Part shown: positions 8,959 through 17,680 of the stretch, piece by piece
How positions within the stretch are numbered: the first letter of the stretch is position 1
How the letters are laid out: each line of letters opens with the position of its first letter
Position numbers and translations under genes: made by a program
The notes under the pieces: model-generated
Database searches by the model: none
Seen by the model: the letters and a program-made list of their open reading frames with translations, nothing else
What the model was told of the DNA's origin: nothing
From: Faecalimonas umbilicata
GTDB lineage: Bacteria; Bacillota; Clostridia; Lachnospirales; Lachnospiraceae
DNA: 64,000 nt
Direction: 5' to 3'
Assembly: GCF_004346095.1 (NCBI RefSeq)
Contig: NZ_SLZV01000005.1
Coordinates: 82,222-146,221 of the forward strand

Positions 8959-8992
8959 AACCCGTCAGCTTCCACAGCTGACGGGTTTTTGC
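8959..8992 (+). terminator. Intrinsic terminator hairpin
   Basis: Perfect 12-bp stem (8959-8970 with 8976-8987), five-base loop, followed on the plus strand by TTTTT. On the minus strand the trailing T-run is weaker. No plus-strand gene is visible upstream. It may serve an unannotated RNA or be left over from the decayed operon on the minus strand. Confidence 0.7.
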
Positions 8993-9003
8993 TGTACTCA
9001 CTG

Positions 9004-9598
9004 TCATTCTATTGTTGCGCCACTTCTCCCAGCACTTCCGATCTCAAAGTCATACGGGTCAGGTTTCATCTGAAATGCAAATCCCTTTGCATCTGTTTTT
9101 TCTGTGATTGTTTTTGCAGCATCCTGCAAATCAGGCCATGTCCATTCATTCGTCGGCTCTTCCAGCCCCGCCTCTGTAAATAAATCTTTATTGTAATACA
9201 ATACATGAGAAGTAAATCCAACCGGCACTCCATAAATTTCTTCTTCAAGAGAATTATAGTTCCACAACGTATCGCTGAATTTTTCCTTAAACTCAGCCCC
9301 ACCTTCTTTTTCTATGTAAGACTCAAGCGGTTCCAGACCATCCGCATATGCAGGATAATTCCACATATACATAATATCCGGGGCATCGCTGGAACCCATC
9401 CCTGCGCTGATTTTTGTATCGTAATTACTTCCATATGCCTCTAATGTCACTTCGATATTTTCATGTGCTTTGTTAAACTCATCTACCAATTTCTGCTGAC
9501 GATCCATATCTTCTGCAACATCCCATGTTGCAAAACGAAGCTGTACTTTCCCATCTTTAGAATCATTATCATTTTTGTCATCATTTCCACATCTTCAT
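9004..9598 (-). pseudogene. Decayed sugar-binding lipoprotein of an ABC importer
   Basis: The readable part (about 196 codons, from Cys TGT at 9589-9591 to TGA at 9004-9006) starts CGNDDKND, a typical mature lipoprotein N-terminus, and continues with the family-1 solute-binding fold (QLRFATWDVAED, DIMYMWNYP, YGVPVGFTSHVLYYNKDLF). Intact homologues have about 420-450 residues. The signal peptide is missing: the ribosome site and ATGAAG (9593-9598) run out of frame straight into the Cys codon and a TGA. The C-terminal half is also gone, and homology stops after DFEIG. It lies 11 bases downstream of the glucosidase stop, so it was probably the next gene of that operon, importing an alpha-glucoside. 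Two deletions make it non-functional. Confidence 0.8.
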
Positions 9599-9608
9599 GT
9601 TCCTGCCT

Positions 9609-11264
9609 TTATGAAAATAAGATTACCCTCGCCTCATACGGCTTCAAAATACCTTTTTTATGATGTTTGTAATTGGAGATCAGTTCCTCTCCTTCTTCCG
9701 CATTGTCAAAAAGTGTACAATCCACTTTTTTGTCTGTAAAATTACATCCTACCACAAGTTTCTGATTCCCCAAAATCCGCTCGTATGCGTAAATCTTGTC
9801 ATCATCTTCTAACAGTCCATAAAAGATACCATCAACGACAATATTATACTGTTTTCTGAGTGCAATTAGTTTCTGATAGTAGTAGAAAATACTGTCTGCA
9901 TCCTGAAGTGCATCTTCTGCATTAATCTGAAGATAATTCTGATTGATGCCAATCCAAGGAGTCCCTGTCGTAAATCCCGCATGTCTGCTTCGATTCCATT
10001 GCATTGGTGTTCTTGCATTGTCACGACTGATTACTTTCAATGCACTGATCATATCCTCTTCTGCCATGATATTTCTCTCCATTGCATCTTCAAAGGCATG
10101 AATACTCTCGATATCCCGGTATTCTTCTATTTTCTCAAAATATGCATTGGTCATTCCAATTTCTTCCCCTTGATAAATATATGGAGTTCCTTTCATCATA
10201 TGAAGACAAGTCGCAAGCATTTTTGCCGAAAGTTTTCGATACATCGGTCCGTCATTTCCAAAGCGGGAAACTGCTCTTGGCTGATCATGATTACTCCAGT
10301 AAAGGCTGTTCCATGCTTTTCCTTCTAATTCTGTCTGCCATTTGTTCAGAACTTCCCTCAAATCTTTCAAACAGAATCTCTCATCCGTCCACTTTCCAAA
10401 TTCTCCGACAGTTAAATCTACATGTTCAAACTGAAATACCATTCCAAGCTCTGTTCCATCCAGATTTGCATATTTCTTTGCCTCTTCGATTGTCACTCCC
10501 GCTGTTTCCCCAACGGTCAGCAGATTGTATTTTGAGAGAACTTCCCTATTCATCTCCTGAAGATACTCATGTACTCTCGGTCCATTGCAGACAAATGGTC
10601 CGAAATCTGCGTAGCTACTACCACCGTGAATTTCCCCATTCGGATAACTTTGCTCCTTGGAAATCATACTGATCACATCCATACGGAATCCATCGATTCC
10701 TTTCTCACACCACCAGCACATCATCTCGTATATATTGTTCCGTACGGCTTTATTTTCCCAGTTGAGATCCGGCTGTTTCTTTGAAAAACAATGAAGATAG
10801 TACATATCTGTTTCTCTGTCGTACTCCCATGTAGAGCCTCCGAAACACGCCCCCCAGTTGTTCGGTTCTTTTCCGTCCTTTCCCTCTCGCCATATATAAA
10901 AGTCTCTATATGGATTTTCTTTTGACTTTTTACTTTCGATAAACCATGCATGTTCATCCGAAGTATGATTCACAACTAAGTCCATCACAAGCCGTATTCC
11001 TCTTTTGTGCATTTCTGCAAGCATCCGGTCAAACTCTTCCATAGTACCAAATTCCTGCATAATGTTCTGATAATCCGAAATATCATACCCATTGTCATCA
11101 TTCGGTGACTGATAGACCGGTGAAAGCCATACGACATCTACTCCAAGTTTCTGCAAATAATCAAGATGTGCCGTAATCCCATTTAGATCCCCAATTCCGT
11201 CTCCATTACTGTCTGCAAAACTTCTTGGATAAATCTGATATACTACACTATTTTTCCACCACAT
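9609..11264 (-). CDS. Oligo-1,6-glucosidase/alpha-glucosidase (GH13)
   Basis: The protein has 551 residues, the usual length for subfamily GH13_31. The (beta/alpha)8 barrel carries the nucleophile Asp196 (GFRMDVIS), the acid Glu253 (TVGETAG) and the stabiliser Asp327 (SNHDQPRAVSRFGND), with VVNHTSDEH as conserved region I. The residue after the nucleophile is Val, which in characterised members goes with alpha-1,6 (isomaltose-type) rather than alpha-1,4 preference. There is no signal peptide, so it acts in the cytoplasm on imported short oligosaccharides. It is divergent from an AraC regulator gene and precedes a dead binding-protein gene. Its promoter shows a good -10 (TATACT, RC of 11297-11302) but a poor -35, as expected for an activator-dependent promoter. 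Confidence 0.92.
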   Translation of the reverse strand: MWWKNSVVYQIYPRSFADSNGDGIGDLNGITAHLDYLQKLGVDVVWLSPVYQSPNDDNGYDISDYQNIMQEFGTMEEFDRMLAEMHKRGIRLVMDLVVNHTSDEHAWFIESKKSKENPYRDFYIWREGKDGKEPNNWGACFGGSTWEYDRETDMYYLHCFSKKQPDLNWENKAVRNNIYEMMCWWCEKGIDGFRMDVISMISKEQSYPNGEIHGGSSYADFGPFVCNGPRVHEYLQEMNREVLSKYNLLTVGETAGVTIEEAKKYANLDGTELGMVFQFEHVDLTVGEFGKWTDERFCLKDLREVLNKWQTELEGKAWNSLYWSNHDQPRAVSRFGNDGPMYRKLSAKMLATCLHMMKGTPYIYQGEEIGMTNAYFEKIEEYRDIESIHAFEDAMERNIMAEEDMISALKVISRDNARTPMQWNRSRHAGFTTGTPWIGINQNYLQINAEDALQDADSIFYYYQKLIALRKQYNIVVDGIFYGLLEDDDKIYAYERILGNQKLVVGCNFTDKKVDCTLFDNAEEGEELISNYKHHKKGILKPYEARVILFS

Positions 11265-11394
11265 TTTTTCTTCCTCCGATTTTAATTGTTAATGATAGTA
11301 TAAACACTTTGTTTCGTATTTTCTTGCAATATGTTATTCTATATTTATGCTATATTCACTTTTTATCACTTAACAAACTAGGAGGTCCTCTTTC

Positions 11395-12288
11395 ATGAAC
11401 AAACAAACTCTTCAGGAAAAACCACACGGAACCCCTTATTTTCCGTTTGAATCATTCTCTCAAGCAGATCTTACCGGTTCCTACTTTGCCCCTTATCACT
11501 GGCACGACGAATTAGAATTCCTCTATATTACCAAAGGTTCTCTGACACTTCGTACAGAAAATTCTTCTTACGCATTGACAGAAGGGCATGTTTATTTTAT
11601 CAATCCCGGAATCGTACATGGAATTTTCGGACACAGCAAAGTATCCCATCACTATGCACTCTTGTTTCCCATGTCTCTACTGAGCTTTACCCAGTACGAC
11701 ATCTGTCAGGATGCGCTGATCCTACCCCTTCTGTCTCAAAAATTACAATTTCCCTATGGGGAAACTCTGCCCAAAGAATGTACCGAAAAGCTCTGCTCTC
11801 TCATAGAATCTGCTGCCTTACTGTACGATTCTCCATCTCCCACGACTCCACTTTCCATCAAAATTCTTCTGCTGCAAATATTGGAAACTCTGTTTTTACA
11901 CAATGCATTTCTCACAGTTTCTGAAGAAACCTTGTTCAAAAGAACTTCTAATTTCGATCCTCTAAAAGAAGTATTTACTTATATAGAAACAAACTATATG
12001 AGGAAAATTCATCTAGAAGAGCTGTCCAGCTGCGCACATATGAACAAAAATTATTTCTGTAAATTTTTTAAAAAGAAGATTGGCAAATCTCCTTTTACAT
12101 ACCTGAATGAATACCGTATCAATCAAGCTGCTTCCCTTCTTCTGAAAAGCAATGCTCCAATCACAGAAATCGCCCTCAATACTGGCTATGAAAATATGAG
12201 TTACTTCATCAGACAATTTAAATACTATAAGCACTGTACTCCTTCTGATTTCCGGCATTTTTCAAAACACAAAGAGCAGTCTTTTTAA
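11395..12288 (+). CDS. AraC family transcriptional regulator
   Basis: The protein has 297 residues. The N-terminal cupin sensor domain (about 25-110; HWHDELEFLYITKG, then EGHVYFINPG) is joined by a helical linker to a C-terminal AraC DNA-binding domain with two helix-turn-helix units (IHLEELSSCAHMNKNYFCKFF and ITEIALNTGYENMSYFIRQFK). This is the usual architecture of activators for sugar-utilisation genes. It is preceded by AGGAGG nine to ten bases before the ATG. It is transcribed away from the oligo-1,6-glucosidase gene with a 130-bp shared promoter region, so it very probably controls that gene. The inducer is unknown, probably an alpha-glucoside. Confidence 0.92.
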   Translation: MNKQTLQEKPHGTPYFPFESFSQADLTGSYFAPYHWHDELEFLYITKGSLTLRTENSSYALTEGHVYFINPGIVHGIFGHSKVSHHYALLFPMSLLSFTQYDICQDALILPLLSQKLQFPYGETLPKECTEKLCSLIESAALLYDSPSPTTPLSIKILLLQILETLFLHNAFLTVSEETLFKRTSNFDPLKEVFTYIETNYMRKIHLEELSSCAHMNKNYFCKFFKKKIGKSPFTYLNEYRINQAASLLLKSNAPITEIALNTGYENMSYFIRQFKYYKHCTPSDFRHFSKHKEQSF

Positions 12289-12408
12289 AAAATCTGCTGG
12301 AAAATCCATCTTCTGTTTGCTATACTTTCTCCTGACAAAAGCAACTCATGTTCCACAAGCCCGTCTTGTGTTCATATAGATATTTGCATGATAAAGGAGA
12401 TGATTTTT

Positions 12409-12471
12409 ATGACAATAACATGTAAAAACAAAAATAGAAACCATAAACAATCAGGGAGGTCTGATCGATAG
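12409..12471 (+). CDS. Possible 20-codon leader peptide upstream of the kinase-like gene
   Basis: An ATG at 12409 with AAAGGAG (12393-12399) nine bases upstream opens a 20-residue reading frame that ends at 12471. The peptide is very basic and Asn-rich (MTITCKNKNR...). Its last codons overlap the left arm and loop of a hairpin (12454-12480) that lies just before the ribosome site of the kinase-like gene. This layout is that of a translated leader that could control the gene below. The peptide has no recognised homologue, and whether it is translated is unknown. Confidence 0.45.
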   Translation: MTITCKNKNRNHKQSGRSDR

Positions 12472-12492
12472 TTACCTCCCGGAATCAGGAGG
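12454..12492 (+). promoter_or_regulatory. Leader hairpin with competing Shine-Dalgarno pairing
   Basis: GGGAGGT (12454-12460) pairs perfectly with ACCTCCC (12474-12480). The same CCTCC can instead pair with the AGGAGG ribosome site (12487-12492) of the downstream gene. A ribosome on the leader ORF would cover the left arm and free the right arm to mask the ribosome site. The regulatory effect is an inference. Confidence 0.45.
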
Positions 12493-12496
12493 CTAT

Positions 12497-13420
12497 ATGA
12501 TTACTATTACATTAGATACAATTAAATTTCACCTAAAAGAAATCCATGATTTCTCATGGCTGCAAGCAATCGGAAATGTTTTTGCTGTCTTTGACCAGAA
12601 TGATTCCGGAAATATCAGTTTCGGTGTCGCGCGAGGTTCAGAAAAATTTTTCATAAAAGTTGCCGGAATTGCCACTGCTGAATCTATCCGTACAAAGGAA
12701 GAGGCCATTGCGTCTCTCAAATCTGCGATGTCTGTTTACGAAACGATTACACACCCACATTTGATCGAACTTATAGATCACGGTTCTCTGGACGATTTAT
12801 ATATTTCTGTATTTAAATGGACATCCGGTGACTGTCTCTTCGATCATTGGAATTTTGAGAAATATGACAACAATCCTCAGCTGATCCCTCCTGCAAAGCG
12901 TTTTCGGCAATTACCTTTAAAGAAAAGAATCGCTGCCGCGGAAGTTCTGTTTTCCTTTTTGAATACTGTTTCTGAAAGCGGATATGTTGCGGTTGATTTT
13001 TATGCAGGAAGCATAATGTATGATTTTCAGACAGACAGAATAACAATCTGTGATATCGACTTATTCCGAAAAAAGCCGTCCATAAACGACATGGGCGAAG
13101 ACTACTGGGGAACAAAGCGTTTAAAAGCACCGGAAGAATATTGTTACGGCGCTGCCATTGATGAAATTACAAATGTTTATACACTTGGTGCTCTTCTTTT
13201 TGACAGCTTTTTTGGTCATTACACGGAAGAAGAAATTCGTACTCGCTATGAACAAAATGCCTTTTCTCCTTGCTCCTTTGAACAATGGGAACTTAACAGA
13301 GCATGCTACGATGTCGCATGCAAAGCTGTCTCGCCTGAAAGATTGAAGAGATATTCTTCCATCGACAGCTTTTACAAAGACTGGAAACAAGCTTTGTGTA
13401 AGACAACACTCAATATCTAA
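12497..13420 (+). CDS. Hanks-type protein kinase-like protein
   Basis: The protein has 307 residues in one kinase-like domain and no membrane segment. Visible landmarks are the ATP-binding Lys54 in KFFIKVAG, the THPHLIELIDHG strand, a catalytic-loop-like GYVAVDFYAGSIMYD (Asp167, with Ser where Asn is usual), ICDIDLF in place of DFG (Asp186), and APEEY. The HRD His-Arg pair is absent and the glycine-rich loop is not clear. It therefore resembles the bacterial kinases related to both eukaryote-like kinases and aminoglycoside phosphotransferases, and the substrate could be a protein or a small molecule. The ribosome site is only four bases from the ATG. It is preceded by a leader ORF and hairpin and followed by a strong terminator. 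It shares no operon with the other kinase in this window. Confidence 0.72.
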   Translation: MITITLDTIKFHLKEIHDFSWLQAIGNVFAVFDQNDSGNISFGVARGSEKFFIKVAGIATAESIRTKEEAIASLKSAMSVYETITHPHLIELIDHGSLDDLYISVFKWTSGDCLFDHWNFEKYDNNPQLIPPAKRFRQLPLKKRIAAAEVLFSFLNTVSESGYVAVDFYAGSIMYDFQTDRITICDIDLFRKKPSINDMGEDYWGTKRLKAPEEYCYGAAIDEITNVYTLGALLFDSFFGHYTEEEIRTRYEQNAFSPCSFEQWELNRACYDVACKAVSPERLKRYSSIDSFYKDWKQALCKTTLNI

Positions 13421-13447
13421 ACACTTATCGACATATTTTTTATCAAG

Positions 13448-13523
13448 AAAAGAGCCCTATATCCTCTCATCAAATGACAGTCATACTTTTTACTGTCATA
13501 CAGAAGTATATGGGCTCTTTTTC
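13448..13523. terminator. Bidirectional branched terminator
   Basis: Outer stem AAAAGAGCCC (13448-13457) with GGGCTCTTTT (13512-13521) encloses a second 8-bp hairpin (13474-13481 with 13494-13501). T-runs flank both sides. It lies between the convergent kinase-like and hydrolase genes. Confidence 0.75.
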
Positions 13524-13553
13524 TATCGCAAAGCTTCTGTTTCGGTGAAGCTT

Positions 13554-14498
13554 TTATTTATCTTCACAATGGCAGAAACGGCTTTCCATCCAAGAATACA
13601 AATCTGTATATACCGTTTCCCGGTCCGTTTCATTCAGAATTTCATGTCTGTCATTTTCATATAACTTGATCTGCACATCTTTACATCCACAGTCTTTGTA
13701 TTTTTGAAAGACTTTTTCCACACCATCCCCAAAGTTTCCCACAGGATCCTCCTTTCCAGCTACAAAAAATATCGGAAGATCTTTTGGTATTTTTTCAATG
13801 GCTCCTTTTTTCTGTAACTGTTTCATTCCTCCGAACATCTGATAGTAAGCGCTCACAGTAAAAATAAAGGTACACATCGGATTTTTTAAATAAGCATCTA
13901 CCATTTTTTCATCCTTTGTCAACCAGTCCATCTCAGTCCTTGTAGGGTGAAACTTCTTGTTATATCCTCCGAATGCCATCGAATTTACAAACTTACTTCG
14001 GTAACGCCACCCCTTGACTCCGGCAATGAACTTGCAAACTCCTCTGCCGAGCATCAGTATCGGTAATGGCTGATATCCTGTTCCCATAATGACTGCGCCT
14101 GACAGCCCTTCCGCATAGAATAGCAGATATTGTCTCAGCAAAAAAGAACCCATACTATGTCCCAGCATAAAATATGGAATCCCCGGATATTTCTTCTCCG
14201 TTTTTCTGCGAAGGGTATGGATATCTCCCACTACATATTCGTTGCCGCTCTCTTTTGGGAAATATCCATAATCTTCCTCATCTGCCACTGATTTTCCATG
14301 TCCCAGATGATCATGACCAACTACTACGAATCCTCTGTCAGTAAGATAAGAGGCAAATGCTTCGTACCGTTCAATATATTCTACCATTCCATGACAGACT
14401 TGAAGGACAGCTTTAATCTGTCCCTCTCCTCTCCACTCAATTGCGTGGATCTCTGTATGTCCATCACCGGAAGGATAGTAAAATTCTGTCTTTTCCAT
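13554..14498 (-). CDS. Alpha/beta hydrolase, monoacylglycerol-lipase type
   Basis: The protein has 314 residues. It has the serine-hydrolase fold with the oxyanion region HGMVEYIERY, GHDHLGHGKS, the nucleophile elbow GHSMGS, an acid in VAGKEDPVGN, and the catalytic His in ENDRHEILNET. This pattern (Hydrolase_4/S33-like) belongs to monoacylglycerol lipase or lysophospholipase-type enzymes. There is no signal peptide, so it acts in the cytoplasm on small lipid esters. The gene starts 27 bases after the citrate synthase stop and is probably in the same transcript. GGAAGG lies ahead of the ATG. The natural substrate cannot be told from the sequence. Confidence 0.85.
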   Translation of the reverse strand: MEKTEFYYPSGDGHTEIHAIEWRGEGQIKAVLQVCHGMVEYIERYEAFASYLTDRGFVVVGHDHLGHGKSVADEEDYGYFPKESGNEYVVGDIHTLRRKTEKKYPGIPYFMLGHSMGSFLLRQYLLFYAEGLSGAVIMGTGYQPLPILMLGRGVCKFIAGVKGWRYRSKFVNSMAFGGYNKKFHPTRTEMDWLTKDEKMVDAYLKNPMCTFIFTVSAYYQMFGGMKQLQKKGAIEKIPKDLPIFFVAGKEDPVGNFGDGVEKVFQKYKDCGCKDVQIKLYENDRHEILNETDRETVYTDLYSWMESRFCHCEDK

Positions 14499-14525
14499 CG
14501 TTTCTCTTCCTTCCTACTTTTTTAT

Positions 14526-15896
14526 TTACCTGTCTTCCATCTCAACATATGCTCTGTGCGGAGCCAGCGATTTATATGCCGGACGGATAATCTTATCAAC
14601 ATTTTTCAACTCTTCTAATCGATGTGCACTCCATCCGACAATACGTGCCGTTGCAAAGATCGGTGTATACAGTTCCTTTGGCAGCCCGAGCATGCTATAT
14701 ACGAGACCGCTGTAAAAATCTACGTTGGCATTGACTCCTTTGTAAATTTTTCTCTTCTCACCGATTACTTTTGGTGCCAGTTCTTCCACCAGTGCATAAA
14801 GAGCATACTCCTTCTCACAATGCTTTTCTCTTGCCAGCTGTGCAACAAATGCGCGGAAGATATCTGCCCTTGGATCGGAAATAGAATAGACCGCATGTCC
14901 CATTCCATAAATCAAACCTTTCTGATCGAATGCTTTCTTATCCAGGAGTGCTTCCAGATATGCCTTCACTTCATCTCTATCTTCCCAGTCTGTAAGATGC
15001 TGCTTCATATCTTCAAACATCTGTGTCACTTTGATATTAGCGCCTCCATGCTTTGGCCCTTTCAGCGATGCCATAGCAGCTGCCATCGTTGAATAGGTAT
15101 CTGTTCCAGAAGAAGTAACTACATGCGTCGTAAATGTTGAATTATTTCCTCCGCCATGATCCATATGGAGCACAAGTGCCATATCCAGTATCTTCGCCTC
15201 CAGCTTCGTATACTTCTTATCCTTCCTTAGCATCATTAAAATATTTTCTGCTGTGGAGAGTGCCGGATCCGGAGCATAGATAAATAAATCCTCTCCCATC
15301 CGATAATGATATGCATGATATCCATATACCATCAGCATCGGGAACTGGCTGATCAGATTCAGACACTGCCGGAGTACATTCGGGATAGACGTATCGTCTG
15401 CCTTTTCATCATAAGAATATAGATTTAAAATCGAGCGTGAGAGACTGTTCATCATATCCTTGCTAGGTGCTTTCATGATCACATCTCGCACAAATGTCGG
15501 CGGAAGCGTTCTGCGCTCTACAAGAACATCGTGAAACTCTCTTAACTCGCTCTCATTTGGCAGTTCTCCGAATAAGAGGAGATACGCAATTTCTTCAAAT
15601 CCATAATGTTCCTTTTTTAGAAATCCATTGACAAGATCCTTTACGTTATATCCACGATAATACAAATTTCCTTCACATGGAACTTCCTCTCCATTGACAA
15701 TCTTCTTCGCGCGAACATCTGATACATTCGTCAGCCCTGCCAGAACACCTTTTCCGTTCAGATCGCGCAGTCCTCTCTTTACTTCATACTTTATATATAA
15801 TTCTTTCTCAATCTCATTATTCTCTTCACACTTCTTTGCTAATGCTTCGATCTGAGGTGTCACATCAAACAATGCTTCTGAAACTGATTTTCCCAT
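14526..15896 (-). CDS. gltA: Citrate synthase
   Basis: The protein has 456 residues. It carries the citrate synthase signature with the catalytic residues in HMDHGGGNNSTFTTH (His), GPKHGGAN (His) and DPRADIFR (Asp), and the conserved LYYRGYNVKDL N-terminus. It condenses acetyl-CoA with oxaloacetate in the cytoplasm. In anaerobic gut clostridia this typically feeds 2-oxoglutarate and glutamate synthesis rather than a full cycle. A 2-methylcitrate synthase cannot be excluded by eye. I start at the ATG 15894-15896, which has AAAGGAG six to seven bases upstream. The longer frame adds 15 residues without a ribosome site. It is followed by the lipase-like gene. Confidence 0.93.
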   Translation of the reverse strand: MGKSVSEALFDVTPQIEALAKKCEENNEIEKELYIKYEVKRGLRDLNGKGVLAGLTNVSDVRAKKIVNGEEVPCEGNLYYRGYNVKDLVNGFLKKEHYGFEEIAYLLLFGELPNESELREFHDVLVERRTLPPTFVRDVIMKAPSKDMMNSLSRSILNLYSYDEKADDTSIPNVLRQCLNLISQFPMLMVYGYHAYHYRMGEDLFIYAPDPALSTAENILMMLRKDKKYTKLEAKILDMALVLHMDHGGGNNSTFTTHVVTSSGTDTYSTMAAAMASLKGPKHGGANIKVTQMFEDMKQHLTDWEDRDEVKAYLEALLDKKAFDQKGLIYGMGHAVYSISDPRADIFRAFVAQLAREKHCEKEYALYALVEELAPKVIGEKRKIYKGVNANVDFYSGLVYSMLGLPKELYTPIFATARIVGWSAHRLEELKNVDKIIRPAYKSLAPHRAYVEMEDR

Positions 15897-16002
15897 AGGC
15901 TTCTCCTTTCCGAATGCTGAAATCTGTTTGTAATTTAGCACTTATTATACTAAAACACATTCATTTTTGCAATATTCAAAAATATTAAATAATTATTAAT
16001 CA

Positions 16003-16043
16003 AAAACAGACTTTTTGTTTCTTCTTCGCAAAAAGTCTGTTTT
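16003..16043 (-). terminator. Intrinsic terminator after the AIM24-family gene
   Basis: A perfect 15-bp stem, 16003-16017 with 16029-16043, with T-rich arms. It lies between the AIM24-family gene and citrate synthase, both on the minus strand, and so separates two transcripts. Confidence 0.75.
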
Positions 16044-16056
16044 AGTTTGTTCTATA

Positions 16057-16737
16057 TTAGTTTCCGGTCGGAAAATATGGACGAAGTGCTCCAGCCACAT
16101 TGCTGATTGGCATGGTCTGCAGCCAGACATGTCCTGGTCCTGTAATTACTGTGTTAAAAAAGCCTTCTCCCCCGAAAAATTTGTTTTTTAACCCCGGAAC
16201 AGTCTGGATATCCATCTGGCATGACGCTGTCATCGCCGCAAGATGTCCGGTATCAATTACAATCTGCTGCCCTGGCTGAAGTTCATACTCAATCACATGT
16301 CCGTCAAACTCGGCAAACATGACTCCTTCGCCGGAAATCCTCTGTAGTATAAATCCCTCTCCGCCAAAAAAGCCGGATGCAAGTTTTTTATGAAAATGAA
16401 CGGACAGCTGTATTCCTGCCTCAGCTGCAAGAAAGCCACCTTTCTGTACGACTATTTCTTCTCCCGGACGAATATGAAATGCCCGGATAGAACCAGGAAA
16501 GCTGGATGCGAATGCAATCTCTCCCGATCCTCCCTGCGCTGTATAAATGTTTTGGAAAATTGCTTCCCCGGAAAACATTCTTCCGAATGCCTTTCCAAGT
16601 CCTCCATTTGTAGAAGTATCCATCCGCATATTTGGTGACATCCATGCCATAGATCCCTTCTCTGTGATCATGCTTTCCCCTACGTCCAGTCTGCAGATAA
16701 CTACCGGAAGTGTGTCTCCTAAAATCTGATATCTCAT
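16057..16737 (-). CDS. AIM24/TIGR00266 family protein
   Basis: The protein has 226 residues of glycine-rich beta structure (GGLGKAFGRMFSGEAIFQNIYTA, then two FFGGEGF repeats near residues 122 and 189), typical of the TIGR00266/AIM24 family, a double-stranded beta-helix fold. The two halves are internally similar, giving pseudo-twofold repeats. The bacterial members have no established biochemical function, although they are widespread in Firmicutes. There is no signal peptide, so it is presumably cytoplasmic. A GGGGGAAAC ribosome site precedes the ATG. It lies 36 bases downstream of rsmA and may be co-transcribed with it. Confidence 0.88.
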   Translation of the reverse strand: MRYQILGDTLPVVICRLDVGESMITEKGSMAWMSPNMRMDTSTNGGLGKAFGRMFSGEAIFQNIYTAQGGSGEIAFASSFPGSIRAFHIRPGEEIVVQKGGFLAAEAGIQLSVHFHKKLASGFFGGEGFILQRISGEGVMFAEFDGHVIEYELQPGQQIVIDTGHLAAMTASCQMDIQTVPGLKNKFFGGEGFFNTVITGPGHVWLQTMPISNVAGALRPYFPTGN

Positions 16738-16773
16738 AGTTGTTTCCCCCTTCTCTAACTCAAATGATAAACG

Positions 16774-17670
16774 CTACGCCTTCGTTCCATTCTCCTCTTG
16801 CTGCAACCGTCCGACAATATTGCTTAAAATTGCAAACTCTTCCAGATTAAGGGCTTCTCCTCGTACGCTCGTCCCTTTTCCTAATTCCGCAATTGCCTGC
16901 TCAATTCCCTCTCTGGATAAGGAAATTTCAGGTGAATTTTTCAGTCCGTTTGCCAGTGTCTTCCGTCTCTGATTGAAAGATGCTCTGATAATACGGAACA
17001 TCAATTTTTCATCTTTCACCTGCACCGGAGGCTCTTCATGGCATTCTAACCGTATCACTGCAGACCCTACTTTCGGTCGCGGCATAAAACAATTCGGTGG
17101 AACATTTGCTGCAATATATGGCTTTGCATAATATTGCACTGCGAGCGACAGTGCCCCATAGTCTTTCGTTCCAGGTCCAACCTGCATGCGGTCTGCGACC
17201 TCTTTTTGCACCATAACTGTAATGCTCTGCACCGGGACATGACTCTCAAAAAGTCCCATAATGATCGGTGTCGTAATATAGTACGGAAGGTTTGCCACCA
17301 CTTTGATTGGTTTCCCTCCATTTCTCTCCTGAGCCAGTTTTACAATATCCAGCTTTAACACATCTTCATTGATGACAGTCACATTGTCATAACTGCTCAA
17401 AGTATCCTCCAGAATTGGAATCAATGCTTTATCAATCTCAACCGCCACGACTTCTCTCGCCGCGCATGCGAGATATTGTGTCATCGTACCGATTCCCGGT
17501 CCAATCTCCAGAACAAAATCATCTTTCGTAATCTCTGCCGAACGGATAATTTTGTCCAACACATGCGTGTCAATCAGAAAGTTCTGACCAAATTTCTTCT
17601 GAAATGAAAAATTGTATTTTTGCAATACCGCAATGGTATTCTGTGGATTGCCTAATGTTGGCTGATTCAT
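16774..17670 (-). CDS. rsmA: 16S rRNA dimethyladenosine transferase
   Basis: The protein has 298 residues (KsgA/RsmA family). It shows the N-terminal FSFQKKFGQNFLID, SAM-binding LEIGPGIGTMT, the acidic loop VEIDKAL, and the catalytic NLPYYITTP motif, plus the C-terminal FNQRRKTLANGL segment. It dimethylates two adjacent adenines in helix 45 of 16S rRNA during 30S assembly. Loss gives kasugamycin resistance in other bacteria. The ATG at 17668-17670 has GGAG seven bases upstream. It begins 11 bases after the tatD stop, as in many Firmicutes where tatD and rsmA are neighbours. Confidence 0.96.
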   Translation of the reverse strand: MNQPTLGNPQNTIAVLQKYNFSFQKKFGQNFLIDTHVLDKIIRSAEITKDDFVLEIGPGIGTMTQYLACAAREVVAVEIDKALIPILEDTLSSYDNVTVINEDVLKLDIVKLAQERNGGKPIKVVANLPYYITTPIIMGLFESHVPVQSITVMVQKEVADRMQVGPGTKDYGALSLAVQYYAKPYIAANVPPNCFMPRPKVGSAVIRLECHEEPPVQVKDEKLMFRIIRASFNQRRKTLANGLKNSPEISLSREGIEQAIAELGKGTSVRGEALNLEEFAILSNIVGRLQQEENGTKA

Positions 17671-17680
17671 ATATTTTCTC

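Noticed and set aside
9035..9044. CTTCCGATCT, equal to the end of a common sequencing adapter, at the break of the binding-protein pseudogene
   Set aside because: The match does not continue: the next bases on both sides differ from any adapter, and an unrelated coding-like sequence follows. I treat it as chance, though reads over the junction would settle it.
10082..10672. 196-residue plus-strand ORF
   Set aside because: It is antisense to the well-conserved glucosidase gene and has no protein-like features.
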